Below are positions 48,772 through 57,633 of a stretch of 64,000 nt of DNA, piece after piece. The notes beneath the pieces were generated by a model that saw only the letters and a list, made by a program, of their open reading frames with translations, did not search any database and was not told the DNA's origin. Position 1 is the stretch's first letter; the number at the start of each line of letters is the position of its first letter. Source of the stretch: Natrinema amylolyticum (GTDB taxonomy: Archaea; Halobacteriota; Halobacteria; Halobacteriales; Natrialbaceae). The position numbers were made by a program, and so were the translations under genes. Where the stretch lies: the NCBI RefSeq assembly GCF_020515625.1, contig NZ_JAIWPJ010000001.1, forward strand, positions 1,674,001 to 1,738,000, in the 5' to 3' direction.

Positions 48772-49680
48772 TCAGATACCGCTCCCGCGCTCGGAACGGT
48801 AGAGCACGGGGACGGTGACGAACGCGGCGACGACGAGCCCGAGGACGCCGCTTCCAGCGAGCAACAGGACGGGCCAGTAGTAGCCCGAGAGGGCGACGAG
48901 CGACGCGATTCCGGCGACGACGGCGACGGCTCTCGCAGTGAGCGCGCGGCTGCGTCGAATCGGGCCGCGGCCCTCGTCCAGCCCTCGAGCGAGGACGGCG
49001 AACTGCCAACCGGCGAACGCGCCGACCGACGCGCCGAACAGGAGGACGGCGTCGGGGTCGACGGCACTCGTCACGAGCGCGACGGCGGCGAGGGCGACGG
49101 CCAGTCCGAATCCGAGCGTGCCCCGACGGGAGGGATACCGGTCCAGGAACCCCCACGCGAGGAGGAGAAAGACCAGCCCGACGCCGACGCCGGCGACGAC
49201 GTCGACGAGGTAGTGGACGCCGAGGCCGACTCGAGAGAAACAGACCGCGGTCACGATCCCCGCGGCGCCGAGGTATCGCCGCCGGCGCGTGCCGACTGCG
49301 CCGTACTCGGCCAGGCTCAGGTAGACGATCGTCGTCAGCAGGGCGTGGCCGCTGGGAAACCCGTAGCCGGTCGCCGTCGCAGTGGCCTCGTACAGCGGGT
49401 GGATCGTCTCCGGGAGCGCCCCGACCTCCACGAGCACGCGCTCCGGTCGCGGCAGCGCGAAGACGTGTTTCAACGCCGTGATGAGCGAGAGGCCGGCCAG
49501 CAGCAACCCGAAGACGGCGGCGATCTGCTCCCGGTTGTCGGTCTCCAGCCAGTAGAGCGCCCCGACGAGCACGCCGAGAAACCACACATCGCCGAGCTGG
49601 GTCACCAGTCCGAGCACGACGACGGCCCACTCGGGGGCGACCTCACGAAACGCGTCGAACCAGCCGATCCCTCGAGACAT
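48772..49680 (-). CDS. PAP2-family phosphatase
   Basis: A 302-residue membrane phosphatase. The three PAP2 motifs are intact: K71-x6-R78-P79 (KHVFALPRP), P109-S110-G111-H112 (GFPSGHALL) and S149-R150-x5-H156-x3-D160 (SRVGLGVHYLVD). These line the active site that removes phosphate from lipid phosphates or polyprenyl diphosphates on the outer membrane face. Six or more helices follow the motif order. It is probably involved in recycling lipid carriers or phospholipid turnover. Start at 49680 (MSRGIGWFDAF); CTTATATGGC just upstream is a good TATA match. Confidence 0.92.
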   Translation of the reverse strand: MSRGIGWFDAFREVAPEWAVVVLGLVTQLGDVWFLGVLVGALYWLETDNREQIAAVFGLLLAGLSLITALKHVFALPRPERVLVEVGALPETIHPLYEATATATGYGFPSGHALLTTIVYLSLAEYGAVGTRRRRYLGAAGIVTAVCFSRVGLGVHYLVDVVAGVGVGLVFLLLAWGFLDRYPSRRGTLGFGLAVALAAVALVTSAVDPDAVLLFGASVGAFAGWQFAVLARGLDEGRGPIRRSRALTARAVAVVAGIASLVALSGYYWPVLLLAGSGVLGLVVAAFVTVPVLYRSERGSGI

Positions 49681-49701
49681 ACTCACGCTACGTGCGAGGA
49701 G

Positions 49702-49709
49702 CCATATAA
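49702..49709 (-). promoter_or_regulatory. TATA box for the PAP2 gene
   Basis: The minus strand reads TTATATGG, 22-29 bases before the start at 49680. Confidence 0.6.
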
Positions 49710-49868
49710 GCGATTCCGCTCGGGCGGACGGCCGACTCCGGAATCGGCTCCAACCGCGTCGTCGTTCACTCGCCACGGAGAGTCACGCGAACGCGGGAAA
49801 ACCCTCATTTCCGCGTCACCTGTAGGCTACCGAGACGCGCCATCGGTCGGCGTCTCGAGGGACCTGCA

Positions 49869-51554
49869 ATGAGTGAGACATCGGAACCCGAGCGCGAACG
49901 CATCGACCCGGAGTACGATCATCAGCGCGAGGAGGGGGTCGACGAGGGCCGACTCGAGACCCTGCTCTCCGAGTACGCGATCGGACGGGACGATCACGAG
50001 AACGCGCCCGCGTTCGTGATCCGACCGGACGACGTACAGGCGGTGGTGCGCCTGCTGCGCGACGAGGCGGGGTTCGACCACCTCTCGTGTATCACGCCCC
50101 AGCAGTACGAGGACCGCTACGAGTCGATCATCCACATGACGAAGTACGAGCAGCGGACCCACGAGGTGACGCTAATCGTGCCGCTGCCGACGGGGGCACC
50201 CGTTTGCGAGTCCGCCGAACCCGTCTTCCGAACCGCGGACTGGCACGAGCGGGAGGCCTTCGACCTCGTCGGGATCGAGTACGCGGGCCACCCGAATCTC
50301 ACGCGTATTCTCCTCCCCGAATCGTGGCAGGGCCATCCGCTCGCGCTGGACTACGATCAGGACAAACCGCAGGTCGTCAGCTACACCGAACACGCGAACC
50401 CGCTCGCGGAGGACCACCGCGGGGAGGAGTCGGAGACGATGTTTCTCAATATCGGCCCCCACCATCCGGCGACCCACGGCGTCCTCCACCTCGAGACGGT
50501 GCTCGACGGTGAGACGGTGGCCGACGTCGAACCGGACATCGGCTATCTGCACCGCTGCGAGGAGCAGATGTGCCAATCGGGGACCTATCGTCACCAGATC
50601 ATCCCCTACGCGGACCGCTGGGACTATACGGCGAACCTGCCCAACGAGTGGGCGGTCGCCCGTGCGATCGAGGACATCGCCGACATCGAGGTTCCCGAGT
50701 ACGCCCAGATCCTGCGAACGATGTCGACCGAGTTCGGCCGCATGCTCGGTCACTTCCTCGCGGTCTCGACGTTCGCGCTGGACGTCTACGGCGACTTCAC
50801 CGCCATCTTCCAGTACGGCATGCGCGATCGGGAGGTCGTCCAGGACATCCTGGAGGACCTGACCGGCCAGCGGATGATGTTCTACTACTTCCGGCTCGGC
50901 GGCGTCTGCTGGGACCTGCCCGAGCCTCGCGAGGAGTTCATCGAGAAGTGCCGGGACTTCCTCGACGAGCTCCCCGCAAAGGTCGACGAGTACCACGACC
51001 TGCTGACCGGCAACGAGATCTTTCAGCGACGAACGATGGGTACCGGTGTTCTCGAGCCCGAGGTCGCCAAGAGCTACGGCGTTACCGGACCCGTCGCCCG
51101 CGGCTCCGGCATCGATTACGACGTCCGGCGGGACGACCCCTACGGCTACTACGAGAACCTCGAGTGGGACGTCGTCACCGAGGACAGTTGCGACAACCAC
51201 GCGCGCGTGCTCGTCCGCCTCCGCGAGGTCGAGGAGTCCGCGAAGATCATCGAGCAGTGTCTCGACTTACTCGAGGACTGGCCCGAGGACGAGCGGACGG
51301 TCCAGAGCAACGTCCCCCGGACGCTCAAGCCGGACGCGGGGACCGAGACCTACCGCGCCGTCGAGATCGCGAAGGGCGAACTCGGCGTCTACATCCGCGC
51401 GGACGGCTCGAACTCGCCGGCCCGATTCAAGATCCGCAGCCCCTGTTTCCACAACCTCTCGGCGCTGCCCGAGATGGCCGAGGGCGAGTACGTCGCGGAC
51501 CTGATCGCGTCGCTGGGCAGCCTCGACATCGTGCTGGGCAGCGTCGATCGCTGA
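49869..51554 (+). CDS. nuoCD: NuoCD fusion subunit of complex I-like dehydrogenase, isolated copy
   Basis: A 561-residue fusion. Residues 1-170 match NuoC (30 kDa): HLSCITPQQYEDRYESIIHM, HEREAFDLVGIEYAGHPNLTRILLPESWQGHPL. Residues 185-561 match NuoD (49 kDa): NIGPHHPATHGVLHLETVLDGE, then IGYLHRCEEQMCQSGTYRHQIIPYADRWDY, and GTETYRAVEIAKGELGVYIRADGSNSPARFKIRSPCFHNL. It would form part of the quinone-reducing arm. No other nuo gene lies nearby; haloarchaea normally have nuoCD inside a nuo operon, so this is likely a second, separate copy. No TATA box is clear upstream. Confidence 0.9.
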   Translation: MSETSEPERERIDPEYDHQREEGVDEGRLETLLSEYAIGRDDHENAPAFVIRPDDVQAVVRLLRDEAGFDHLSCITPQQYEDRYESIIHMTKYEQRTHEVTLIVPLPTGAPVCESAEPVFRTADWHEREAFDLVGIEYAGHPNLTRILLPESWQGHPLALDYDQDKPQVVSYTEHANPLAEDHRGEESETMFLNIGPHHPATHGVLHLETVLDGETVADVEPDIGYLHRCEEQMCQSGTYRHQIIPYADRWDYTANLPNEWAVARAIEDIADIEVPEYAQILRTMSTEFGRMLGHFLAVSTFALDVYGDFTAIFQYGMRDREVVQDILEDLTGQRMMFYYFRLGGVCWDLPEPREEFIEKCRDFLDELPAKVDEYHDLLTGNEIFQRRTMGTGVLEPEVAKSYGVTGPVARGSGIDYDVRRDDPYGYYENLEWDVVTEDSCDNHARVLVRLREVEESAKIIEQCLDLLEDWPEDERTVQSNVPRTLKPDAGTETYRAVEIAKGELGVYIRADGSNSPARFKIRSPCFHNLSALPEMAEGEYVADLIASLGSLDIVLGSVDR

Positions 51555-51941
51555 ACGGAACCCTGAGCCGGCCGCGAGCGGCGTCGTCTCCGGCTCACTC
51601 GTCGCTCGAGGGCTCGTCGCCGCCCTCCTCGAGGTACTCGAACAGTGGTCGCGAGCGGCGAGGCCGTTATCGACCGTCTCGTCTGCCATGGTCCGTTCTC
51701 GCATCCCGGCACGGGTAGGCGACGGGCCCGCCGATGACGATCCGACGCCGTGCGAACCCGTTTCACGACGATCTTTTATTTACCCGCGTTCGAATCCTTC
51801 CATGCATACCACTCCTATCGCGGCGACCGGATCGAGGGGCGGGAACGAGCGAGCGCTCCGTGGCTCCGCTCGCGATGGCCCGGTTTCCGACCGCCTCGAT
51901 AGCAGTGCCGGACCGTCGTCGCTCGAGCGGACGAGGCATTC
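51555..51941. other. Intergenic region upstream of the MEDS histidine kinase, with promoter
   Basis: 387 bases between nuoCD and the kinase. It holds a T-rich/TATA-like box at 51773-51782 and a 47-codon frame that runs into the kinase start. No other gene is seen. Confidence 0.6.
51773..51782 (+). promoter_or_regulatory. TATA-like box upstream of the kinase leader ORF
   Basis: CTTTTATTTA lies 20-29 bases before the ATG at 51802 and 160 bases before the kinase GTG, so the mRNA probably begins with the short ORF. Confidence 0.55.
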
Positions 51942-51945
51942 GTGA
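51802..51945 (+). CDS. Possible 47-residue leader ORF overlapping the kinase start (GTGA)
   Basis: The ATG at 51802 follows a leaderless-type TATA box. The frame ends with TGA at 51943-51945, overlapping the kinase GTG (51942-51944) by 3 bases in a shared GTGA. The peptide is polar and Arg/Ser-rich and has no known domain. As at the thiolase gene, it may couple translation or be a chance frame. Confidence 0.35.
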   Translation: MHTTPIAATGSRGGNERALRGSARDGPVSDRLDSSAGPSSLERTRHS

Positions 51946-54650
51946 GCGAACCCACGTCCTCGAGTACTGAACCGAACGGGCCGGAGATTCCCGAAATCGG
52001 ATTCGAGACGGTCCGATCGAGCCCGGGACGCCGCGGGTCAGTCGAGCCGGTCGGCGAGCACGACGGCAACGGTCACGTCGCACAGATCTACGAGACTCGC
52101 GAGGAGAAGTTTGCGGCCGCCGTCCCGTTCGTCGGCCGCGGGCTCGAGCGGGGCGACCGCATCATGTACGTCGTCGACGAGAGCACCGAAGCCGAGGTGC
52201 GGGCGGCGCTCCGCGACGCTGGGGTCGACGTCGACGCCGCGCTCGAGTCCGGTGCGTTATCGTTCCACTCCGTTCAGGAGACCTACCTCCGAAACGGATC
52301 GTTCGACGTCGACGAGATGATCGAGTTCTACGGCGACACCATCTCGAGGGCCACCGAGGAGTACGAGGCGCTTCGGATCGTCGCCGAGATGACGTGGCTC
52401 GAGGCCGCCGAGACGTCGATCGAGCAGGTCATGGAGTACGAACAGAAGATCAACGCGCTCTTCGATCGATCGGACTCGTTCGCGGTCTGTCAGTACGACC
52501 GCGGGCTGTTCTCGCCGACCGTCGTCCGAAACGTCGTCCGTACCCACCCCTACCTCATCTACGACGGGGTGACGTGTCACAATCCCTACTACACCCCGCC
52601 CGAGGAGTTCCTCGGCGAGGAGTCGCTCGCCCGCGAGAACGAACGGATGCTCGGAATGCTCCGAGATCGGGCCGCGGCGAACGCCGAACTCCATCAGCGC
52701 GAACGGTTCCTGCGCCGGTGCTACGAGGTCACGTCCGACCCGACGCTCGACTTCGAGTCGAAGCTCGAGCGGCTGCTCGAGCTTGGCCGCGAGCGGTTCG
52801 ACCTCGAAATCGGGGGGCTGGCTACGGTGGATCGCGAGGCCGATCGCGTCGACGTCGAGCACGTCAGCACCGATCACGAGAGCGACGAGCCCCACCTCGA
52901 GTTCCCGCTGTCGGAGACGGTCTGTGCGATGGCCCTCGAGACCGACGGGGAGGTGAGCATCGTCGAGCCCGCGACGGACGGGGACGACGATCGCGGCAGC
53001 CACAGCGGCCGCGGGTTCGAGACCTATCTCGGCACCGCCCTCGAGGTCGACGGCGGCAGCGATCGAGTGTTCTTCTTCATGTCCGAGACGCCGCGCGACG
53101 GGGCGTTCTCGGACTCGGAGCGGACGGCCCTCCACCTGATGGGACAGTGGATCGAGTACGAACTCGATCGGCGACGGCGCGAGCGGGAACTCCGCGAGCG
53201 CACGGAGCAGTTGAGTGCACTCGTCGAGACCACGCCAGAGTGCATCAAGACCGTCGCCGCGGACGGCACGCTGATTCAGATGAACCCGGCCGGACTGGAC
53301 ATGGTGGAAGCCGACGCCGAGTCGGACGTGGTCGGCGAGTGCGTCTACGATCTGATCGCCCCCGAGCACCGCGACCGATTCCGCGAGTTCAACGAGCGGA
53401 TCTGCGAGGGCGAGCGCGAGACCTTCGAGTTCGATATCGTCGGCTTGGACGGGACGCGCCGCCACATGGAATCGCACGCTGCGCCGCTGCCCAGACCCGA
53501 CGGGACGACCGCCCACGTGGCGCTGACGCGAGACGTCACCGAACGAGAGGAGCGCAAGCAGGCGCTTCGAGAGAGCGAGAACCAGCTCCGGGCGCTCATC
53601 GAGGTGCTCCCGGTCGCCGTGTTCGTCGCCGAAGGCGACGGGCGGATCGTCAAGTGGAACGACGCCGCCGAATCGATCTGGGGCGGAGAGGTCGCTGAAT
53701 CCGAATCGGTCGCCGAGTACGACCAGTACGACGGCTGGTGGGCGGACACGGGTGAGCCGGTCGAGCCCGACGAGTGGGCGCTCGCTCGGGCGCTCCGCGG
53801 CGACGAGGTCACTGACCCCGACGTGATCGAAATCGAAGGCTTCGACGGGGAGCGCCGCACCGTCCTGAACCACGGCATGCCCGTCCGGAACGCGGACGGC
53901 GAGGTGAGTCGCGCGGTCGTCACCCTCATCGACATCACCGAACGCAGGGAGTACCAGCGCAAACTTGAGGAGTCCAACGAGCGCTTGGAGCAGTTCGCCT
54001 ACGCCGCCTCCCACGACTTGCAGGAACCGCTCCGGATGGTGACGAGCTACCTCCAGTTGCTCGAGGACCGGTACGACGACGCGCTCGACGACGACGGCGA
54101 GGAGTTCCTCGCGTACGCCGTCGATGGGGCCGATCGAATGCGAGAGATGATCGACGGCCTCCTCGAGTACTCGCGAATCGAGACGCAGGGCGATCCCTTC
54201 GAACCGGTCGAACTGGCGGGCGTTCTCGACGACGTGCTCGAGGACCTGCAGGTACAGATCGACGAGACCGACGCCGAGATAACGGCCGCGAACCTCCCCC
54301 GCGTGACGGGCGACAGGCGCCAGCTCCGTCAGGTCTTCCAGAACCTCCTGCGGAACGCACTGACGTACAACAGGAGTTCGTCTTCCCGCGTTCACGTCGA
54401 CGCGAACCGACGAGGGCGGGAGTGGGAGATCTCGGTCCGCGATAACGGGATCGGCATCGAACCGGACGAGCAGGAGCGGATATTCTCCGTCTTCGATCGG
54501 TTGCACAGCCGCGAGGAGTACGACGGGACGGGGCTCGGGTTAGCGCTCTGTCAGCGCATCGTCGAACGCCACGGCGGGGAGATCCGAGTCGACTCCGAAC
54601 CGGGCGAGGGGTCGACGTTCACGATCACGCTCCCCGCCGAGACGCGCTGA
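51942..54650 (+). CDS. Sensor histidine kinase with MEDS, GAF and PAS domains
   Basis: A 902-residue soluble kinase. Residues 45-200 are a MEDS (DcmR-type) sensory domain (HVAQIYETREEKFAAAVPFVGRGLERGDRIMYVVDES). GAF is at about 265-395, PAS at about 415-535 and 545-670. The HisKA box has His691 in FAYAASHDLQEPLRMV. The ATPase domain has NLLRNALTYN, DNGIGIEPDE and GTGLGLALCQRIVERHGGEI. MEDS domains are linked with C1-compound and hydrocarbon sensing in other archaea, but the ligand here is unknown. It starts at GTG; no response regulator is adjacent. Confidence 0.92.
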   Translation: MSEPTSSSTEPNGPEIPEIGFETVRSSPGRRGSVEPVGEHDGNGHVAQIYETREEKFAAAVPFVGRGLERGDRIMYVVDESTEAEVRAALRDAGVDVDAALESGALSFHSVQETYLRNGSFDVDEMIEFYGDTISRATEEYEALRIVAEMTWLEAAETSIEQVMEYEQKINALFDRSDSFAVCQYDRGLFSPTVVRNVVRTHPYLIYDGVTCHNPYYTPPEEFLGEESLARENERMLGMLRDRAAANAELHQRERFLRRCYEVTSDPTLDFESKLERLLELGRERFDLEIGGLATVDREADRVDVEHVSTDHESDEPHLEFPLSETVCAMALETDGEVSIVEPATDGDDDRGSHSGRGFETYLGTALEVDGGSDRVFFFMSETPRDGAFSDSERTALHLMGQWIEYELDRRRRERELRERTEQLSALVETTPECIKTVAADGTLIQMNPAGLDMVEADAESDVVGECVYDLIAPEHRDRFREFNERICEGERETFEFDIVGLDGTRRHMESHAAPLPRPDGTTAHVALTRDVTEREERKQALRESENQLRALIEVLPVAVFVAEGDGRIVKWNDAAESIWGGEVAESESVAEYDQYDGWWADTGEPVEPDEWALARALRGDEVTDPDVIEIEGFDGERRTVLNHGMPVRNADGEVSRAVVTLIDITERREYQRKLEESNERLEQFAYAASHDLQEPLRMVTSYLQLLEDRYDDALDDDGEEFLAYAVDGADRMREMIDGLLEYSRIETQGDPFEPVELAGVLDDVLEDLQVQIDETDAEITAANLPRVTGDRRQLRQVFQNLLRNALTYNRSSSSRVHVDANRRGREWEISVRDNGIGIEPDEQERIFSVFDRLHSREEYDGTGLGLALCQRIVERHGGEIRVDSEPGEGSTFTITLPAETR

Positions 54651-54735
54651 TCGCGGGCGCGAGTGCCGAGGAGAGACCGTCGCTGTCGCCACCGGCACGA
54701 ACCTATTTGGCGCTGAGCGCGCAATTCACCGGCGT

Positions 54736-55887
54736 ATGGAAAACGGATCTTTCGAGGGATACGGCGGGCGACACGTGCCGGAACCGCTTCGAGAGCCGCT
54801 CGAGCAACTGGCAACGGCTTACGACGACATCGCCGGCACCGACGAGTTCCAGTCGGAACTGCGAGGGCTGCTCGAGGAGTTCGCCGGCCGACCGACGCCG
54901 CTGTACTACGCGCGCAACCTGAGCGAGCGCTACGGGGCCGACATCTACCTCAAGCGGGAAGACCTGCTCCACGGCGGGGCCCACAAGATCAACAACTGTC
55001 TCGGGCAGGCCCTGTTGGCCAAACGGGCCGGTCGCGATCGACTGATCGCCGAGACCGGAGCCGGTCAGCACGGCACCGCGACCGCGATGGTCGGCGCCCT
55101 GCTCGGCCTCGAGACGGAGATCTACATGGGGAAAAAGGACGTCGAGCGCCAGGAGATGAACGTCTTCCGGATGCGCCTGATGGGCGCCGAAGTCAACGAG
55201 GTCACCCGGGGCGATGAGGGCCTCGCAGACGCCGTCGACGCCGCGCTCGAGGACTTCGCGGAGAACGTCGAGAACACGCACTACCTGGTGGGCAGCGTCG
55301 TCGGCCCCGACCCGTTCCCGCGGATGGTCCGGGACTTCCAGAGCGTCATCGGCCGGGAGGCCCGCGAGCAGATTCGAGAGCGAACGGGCGACCTGCCCGA
55401 CGCCGCGGTCGCCTGCGTCGGCGGCGGCTCGAACGCGATCGGCCTCTTCCACGCGTTCCGGGACGATCCCGTCGACTTCTACGGTGCCGAGGGCGGCGGC
55501 GAGGGATCGGACTCGAGCCGCCACGCCGCCCCGCTCGCCGAGGGGACGGACGACGTCATTCACGGGATGAAGACGCGCGTCATCGACGACGACGTCGACG
55601 TCCACTCCGTCTCGGCGGGACTGGACTATCCCGGCGTCGGCCCCGAACACGCCATGTTCCGTGCCGTCGGTCGCTGCGAGTACACGGGCGTCACGGACGA
55701 CGAAGCGCTCGCGGCCTTCCGGGAACTGAGCGAGACCGAGGGGATCATCCCCGCGCTCGAGTCAAGCCACGGGATCGCTCGCGCGATCGAACTCGCGGAA
55801 GCCGGCGAGCACGACACCATCCTCGTGAATCTCTCGGGGCGCGGCGACAAGGACATGGAGACGGCGGCCGCGAAGTTCGACCTCTGA
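54736..55887 (+). CDS. trpB: Tryptophan synthase beta-like protein, without a trpA neighbour
   Basis: A 383-residue TrpB-like protein. The PLP-binding Lys is K84 in GGAHKINNCLGQ; TGAGQHGTATAMVGALLGLETEIYMG is the E109-type region, and VGGGSNAIGLFHAF the phosphate loop. TrpB makes Trp from indole and Ser. The Asn in the canonical LNHTGAHKINN motif is Leu here (LLHGGAHKINN) and the Thr is Gly, so the substrate site may differ. No trpA, trpC or other trp gene is near, so this may be a stand-alone copy using free indole or another substrate. Confidence 0.9.
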   Translation: MENGSFEGYGGRHVPEPLREPLEQLATAYDDIAGTDEFQSELRGLLEEFAGRPTPLYYARNLSERYGADIYLKREDLLHGGAHKINNCLGQALLAKRAGRDRLIAETGAGQHGTATAMVGALLGLETEIYMGKKDVERQEMNVFRMRLMGAEVNEVTRGDEGLADAVDAALEDFAENVENTHYLVGSVVGPDPFPRMVRDFQSVIGREAREQIRERTGDLPDAAVACVGGGSNAIGLFHAFRDDPVDFYGAEGGGEGSDSSRHAAPLAEGTDDVIHGMKTRVIDDDVDVHSVSAGLDYPGVGPEHAMFRAVGRCEYTGVTDDEALAAFRELSETEGIIPALESSHGIARAIELAEAGEHDTILVNLSGRGDKDMETAAAKFDL

Positions 55888-55940
55888 ACGGCAATCCTCG
55901 AGCGCCGAACGGCGACTCGACGGCCGCCGTGACTGCTCGG

Positions 55941-56351
55941 TCAGAGGGTCGCTCGAACGCGATTTCGCAGTCGCGTCGCCTCGTCGGCCTCGAGCCGATC
56001 CCGCGGTAACGACAGCGCCACGTCATCGTCCGCGAAGCGGGGCACGAGGTGGACGTGGGCGTGATCGACGGTCCCGACCAGCGGTCCGCTGGTGTGAAAG
56101 ACGCTGAACCCGCTCGGCTCGAGCGCCGCCTCCAACGCGTTCGAAACGGTGCGGACCGTCTCGAAGACGGCCGTCGATGTCGGTTCGTCGATCGTCAAGA
56201 CGTCCTCCTCGTGGGTCCGCGGAATCACGAGGCTGTGCCCCGTCATGGCCGGGTTCTCGTCGAGAAACGCGACTGTCCGATCGTCCTCGTAGAGGACGTG
56301 TGCCGATCGCTCACCGGCGGCGATCCGGCAAAACTCACAGTCTCCTTCCAT
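55941..56351 (-). CDS. HIT-family nucleotide hydrolase
   Basis: A 136-residue HIT protein. The N-terminal CEFCRIAAGE zinc site is followed by DRTVAFLDENPAMTGHSLVIPRTHEEDVLTI, GFSVFHTSGPLVGTVDHAHVHLVPRF, which holds the HxHxH active site. Such enzymes cleave nucleotide phosphoramidates or Ap4A-like molecules. CATATA at 56375-56380 supports the start at 56351. Substrate not determined. Confidence 0.92.
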   Translation of the reverse strand: MEGDCEFCRIAAGERSAHVLYEDDRTVAFLDENPAMTGHSLVIPRTHEEDVLTIDEPTSTAVFETVRTVSNALEAALEPSGFSVFHTSGPLVGTVDHAHVHLVPRFADDDVALSLPRDRLEADEATRLRNRVRATL

Positions 56352-56374
56352 ATCCGAACAGTCTCACGAACCAA

Positions 56375-56380
56375 CATATA
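56375..56380 (-). promoter_or_regulatory. TATA-like box for the HIT gene
   Basis: The minus strand reads TATATG, 24-29 bases before the start at 56351. Confidence 0.5.
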
Positions 56381-56435
56381 GGGCCTCCGGTCGATGGCGG
56401 ACCATCCGAAGGGAATCGATCACACTGATGGCCGC

Positions 56436-57497
56436 CTACAGCACGCCGTGCTCGTCCCGAAGCGTCCGGTATCGCTCGAGGTACCGGTCGGCCACCGCCG
56501 ACCGGTCGTAGTCCGCGAAGGCCTCGTCGTACGTGCGGTGCTCGAGGTCGCCCGCGTCGAGGATGGCCGCCGCGAGCTCGTCCTCGCTGGTCGTTCGGAA
56601 CCCCCGGTCCCACCCTTCGACGAGTTCGTGGGCGCTCGAGTTCGCGTGGTACTCTACGATGCCGACACAGCCCGCGGCCAGCGCCCATAGCATCTCCGTC
56701 GGGAAGACGCAGTGATCCGCCGTCTGCGCGAAGACGTGAGCCCCGCGGTAGGCTGCGATCCGCTCCTCGAGATCGAGGTCGCCGACGAAGGTCACCCGGT
56801 CCTCGATCCGGAGATCGCTCGCGAGCCCCTCGTAGGCGTCCCGTTCGGGCCCGTCGCCGACGACCGTCGCCCGCCAATCGCGGTCGCGGAGTTCGGCCAG
56901 CCCCAACAGCAGGCTCTCGAGGTTAGCGCCCTCGTCGAGCCGCCGGGCGTAGATCACGTCGACGTCCTCGCTCGGTTCGACGTCTCGAATTCGATCGCAG
57001 TCGATCGGATTCGGAATCGTCTCGATGACGTCGCCGTCGGCCCCGAGTTCCCGGACCCACGTTCCGACGAGTTCCGACGGCGTGACGATCCGGTCCGGGC
57101 GACCCGTCGCGAACCGCGTCCACCGCGTGTCGTCGATGCCGCCGTCGCCGTACCACTCGAGGACGAGCGGTGCACGCGCCATCGTCGCGCCCCACCTGGC
57201 CGCGACGACCTGGCTCGGCGGCCGCGCGCCGACGTGAATCACGTCCGGGCTCGCCGCCGCGAGGACGAACGGTAGTCGCAGGAGAAACGAGGTCCGGGCT
57301 TCCGTTCCGGTCGCGACCGCGTGGTAAGTTATCCCCTCGTATTCGTACGTGGACTCCTCACCGGCCCAGAACCCGGCGCAGTACCAGTGGACGTCGTGCC
57401 CGCGCTCGGCGAGGATCTCGCAGACGGTCCGAAACCGCTGGTTCGTCTCAGTATCGCGGTGGTGAACCGTTTCGAACGAGACGAACGCGATTCGCAT
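56436..57497 (-). CDS. Glycosyltransferase family 4-type protein
   Basis: A 353-residue two-Rossmann (GT-B) glycosyltransferase. It starts MRIAFVSFETVHHRDTETNQRFRTVCEILAERGHDVHWYCAG, has DVIHVGARPPSQVVAARWG and VTPSELVGTWVRELG, and at the donor site ATVVGDGPERDAYEGLA, with the acidic EMLWALAAGC pattern (E-x7-E type region partly changed). The sugar and acceptor are unknown. It may serve cell-surface glycans or S-layer glycosylation. GGATAAAAAT upstream fits a leaderless start. Confidence 0.88.
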   Translation of the reverse strand: MRIAFVSFETVHHRDTETNQRFRTVCEILAERGHDVHWYCAGFWAGEESTYEYEGITYHAVATGTEARTSFLLRLPFVLAAASPDVIHVGARPPSQVVAARWGATMARAPLVLEWYGDGGIDDTRWTRFATGRPDRIVTPSELVGTWVRELGADGDVIETIPNPIDCDRIRDVEPSEDVDVIYARRLDEGANLESLLLGLAELRDRDWRATVVGDGPERDAYEGLASDLRIEDRVTFVGDLDLEERIAAYRGAHVFAQTADHCVFPTEMLWALAAGCVGIVEYHANSSAHELVEGWDRGFRTTSEDELAAAILDAGDLEHRTYDEAFADYDRSAVADRYLERYRTLRDEHGVL

Positions 57498-57522
57498 CTG
57501 CTCACAGCATGCCAGCGAAAGG

Positions 57523-57530
57523 ATAAAAAT
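57523..57530 (-). promoter_or_regulatory. TATA box for the glycosyltransferase gene
   Basis: The minus strand reads ATTTTTAT, 26-33 bases before the start at 57497. Confidence 0.65.
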
Positions 57531-57633
57531 CCACCCTGTTTCCGTCGAATGCGGGCTTGACGGTCACCGATTCGTCGATCGATCGCTCTCCGTTCGCCGC
57601 CGAGACGAAAATCGTCGCCGAACGAGTGGGTCC

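Noticed and set aside
52257-54506. A 749-codon minus-strand frame
   Set aside because: It is antisense to the MEDS/GAF/PAS histidine kinase, which has all kinase motifs.
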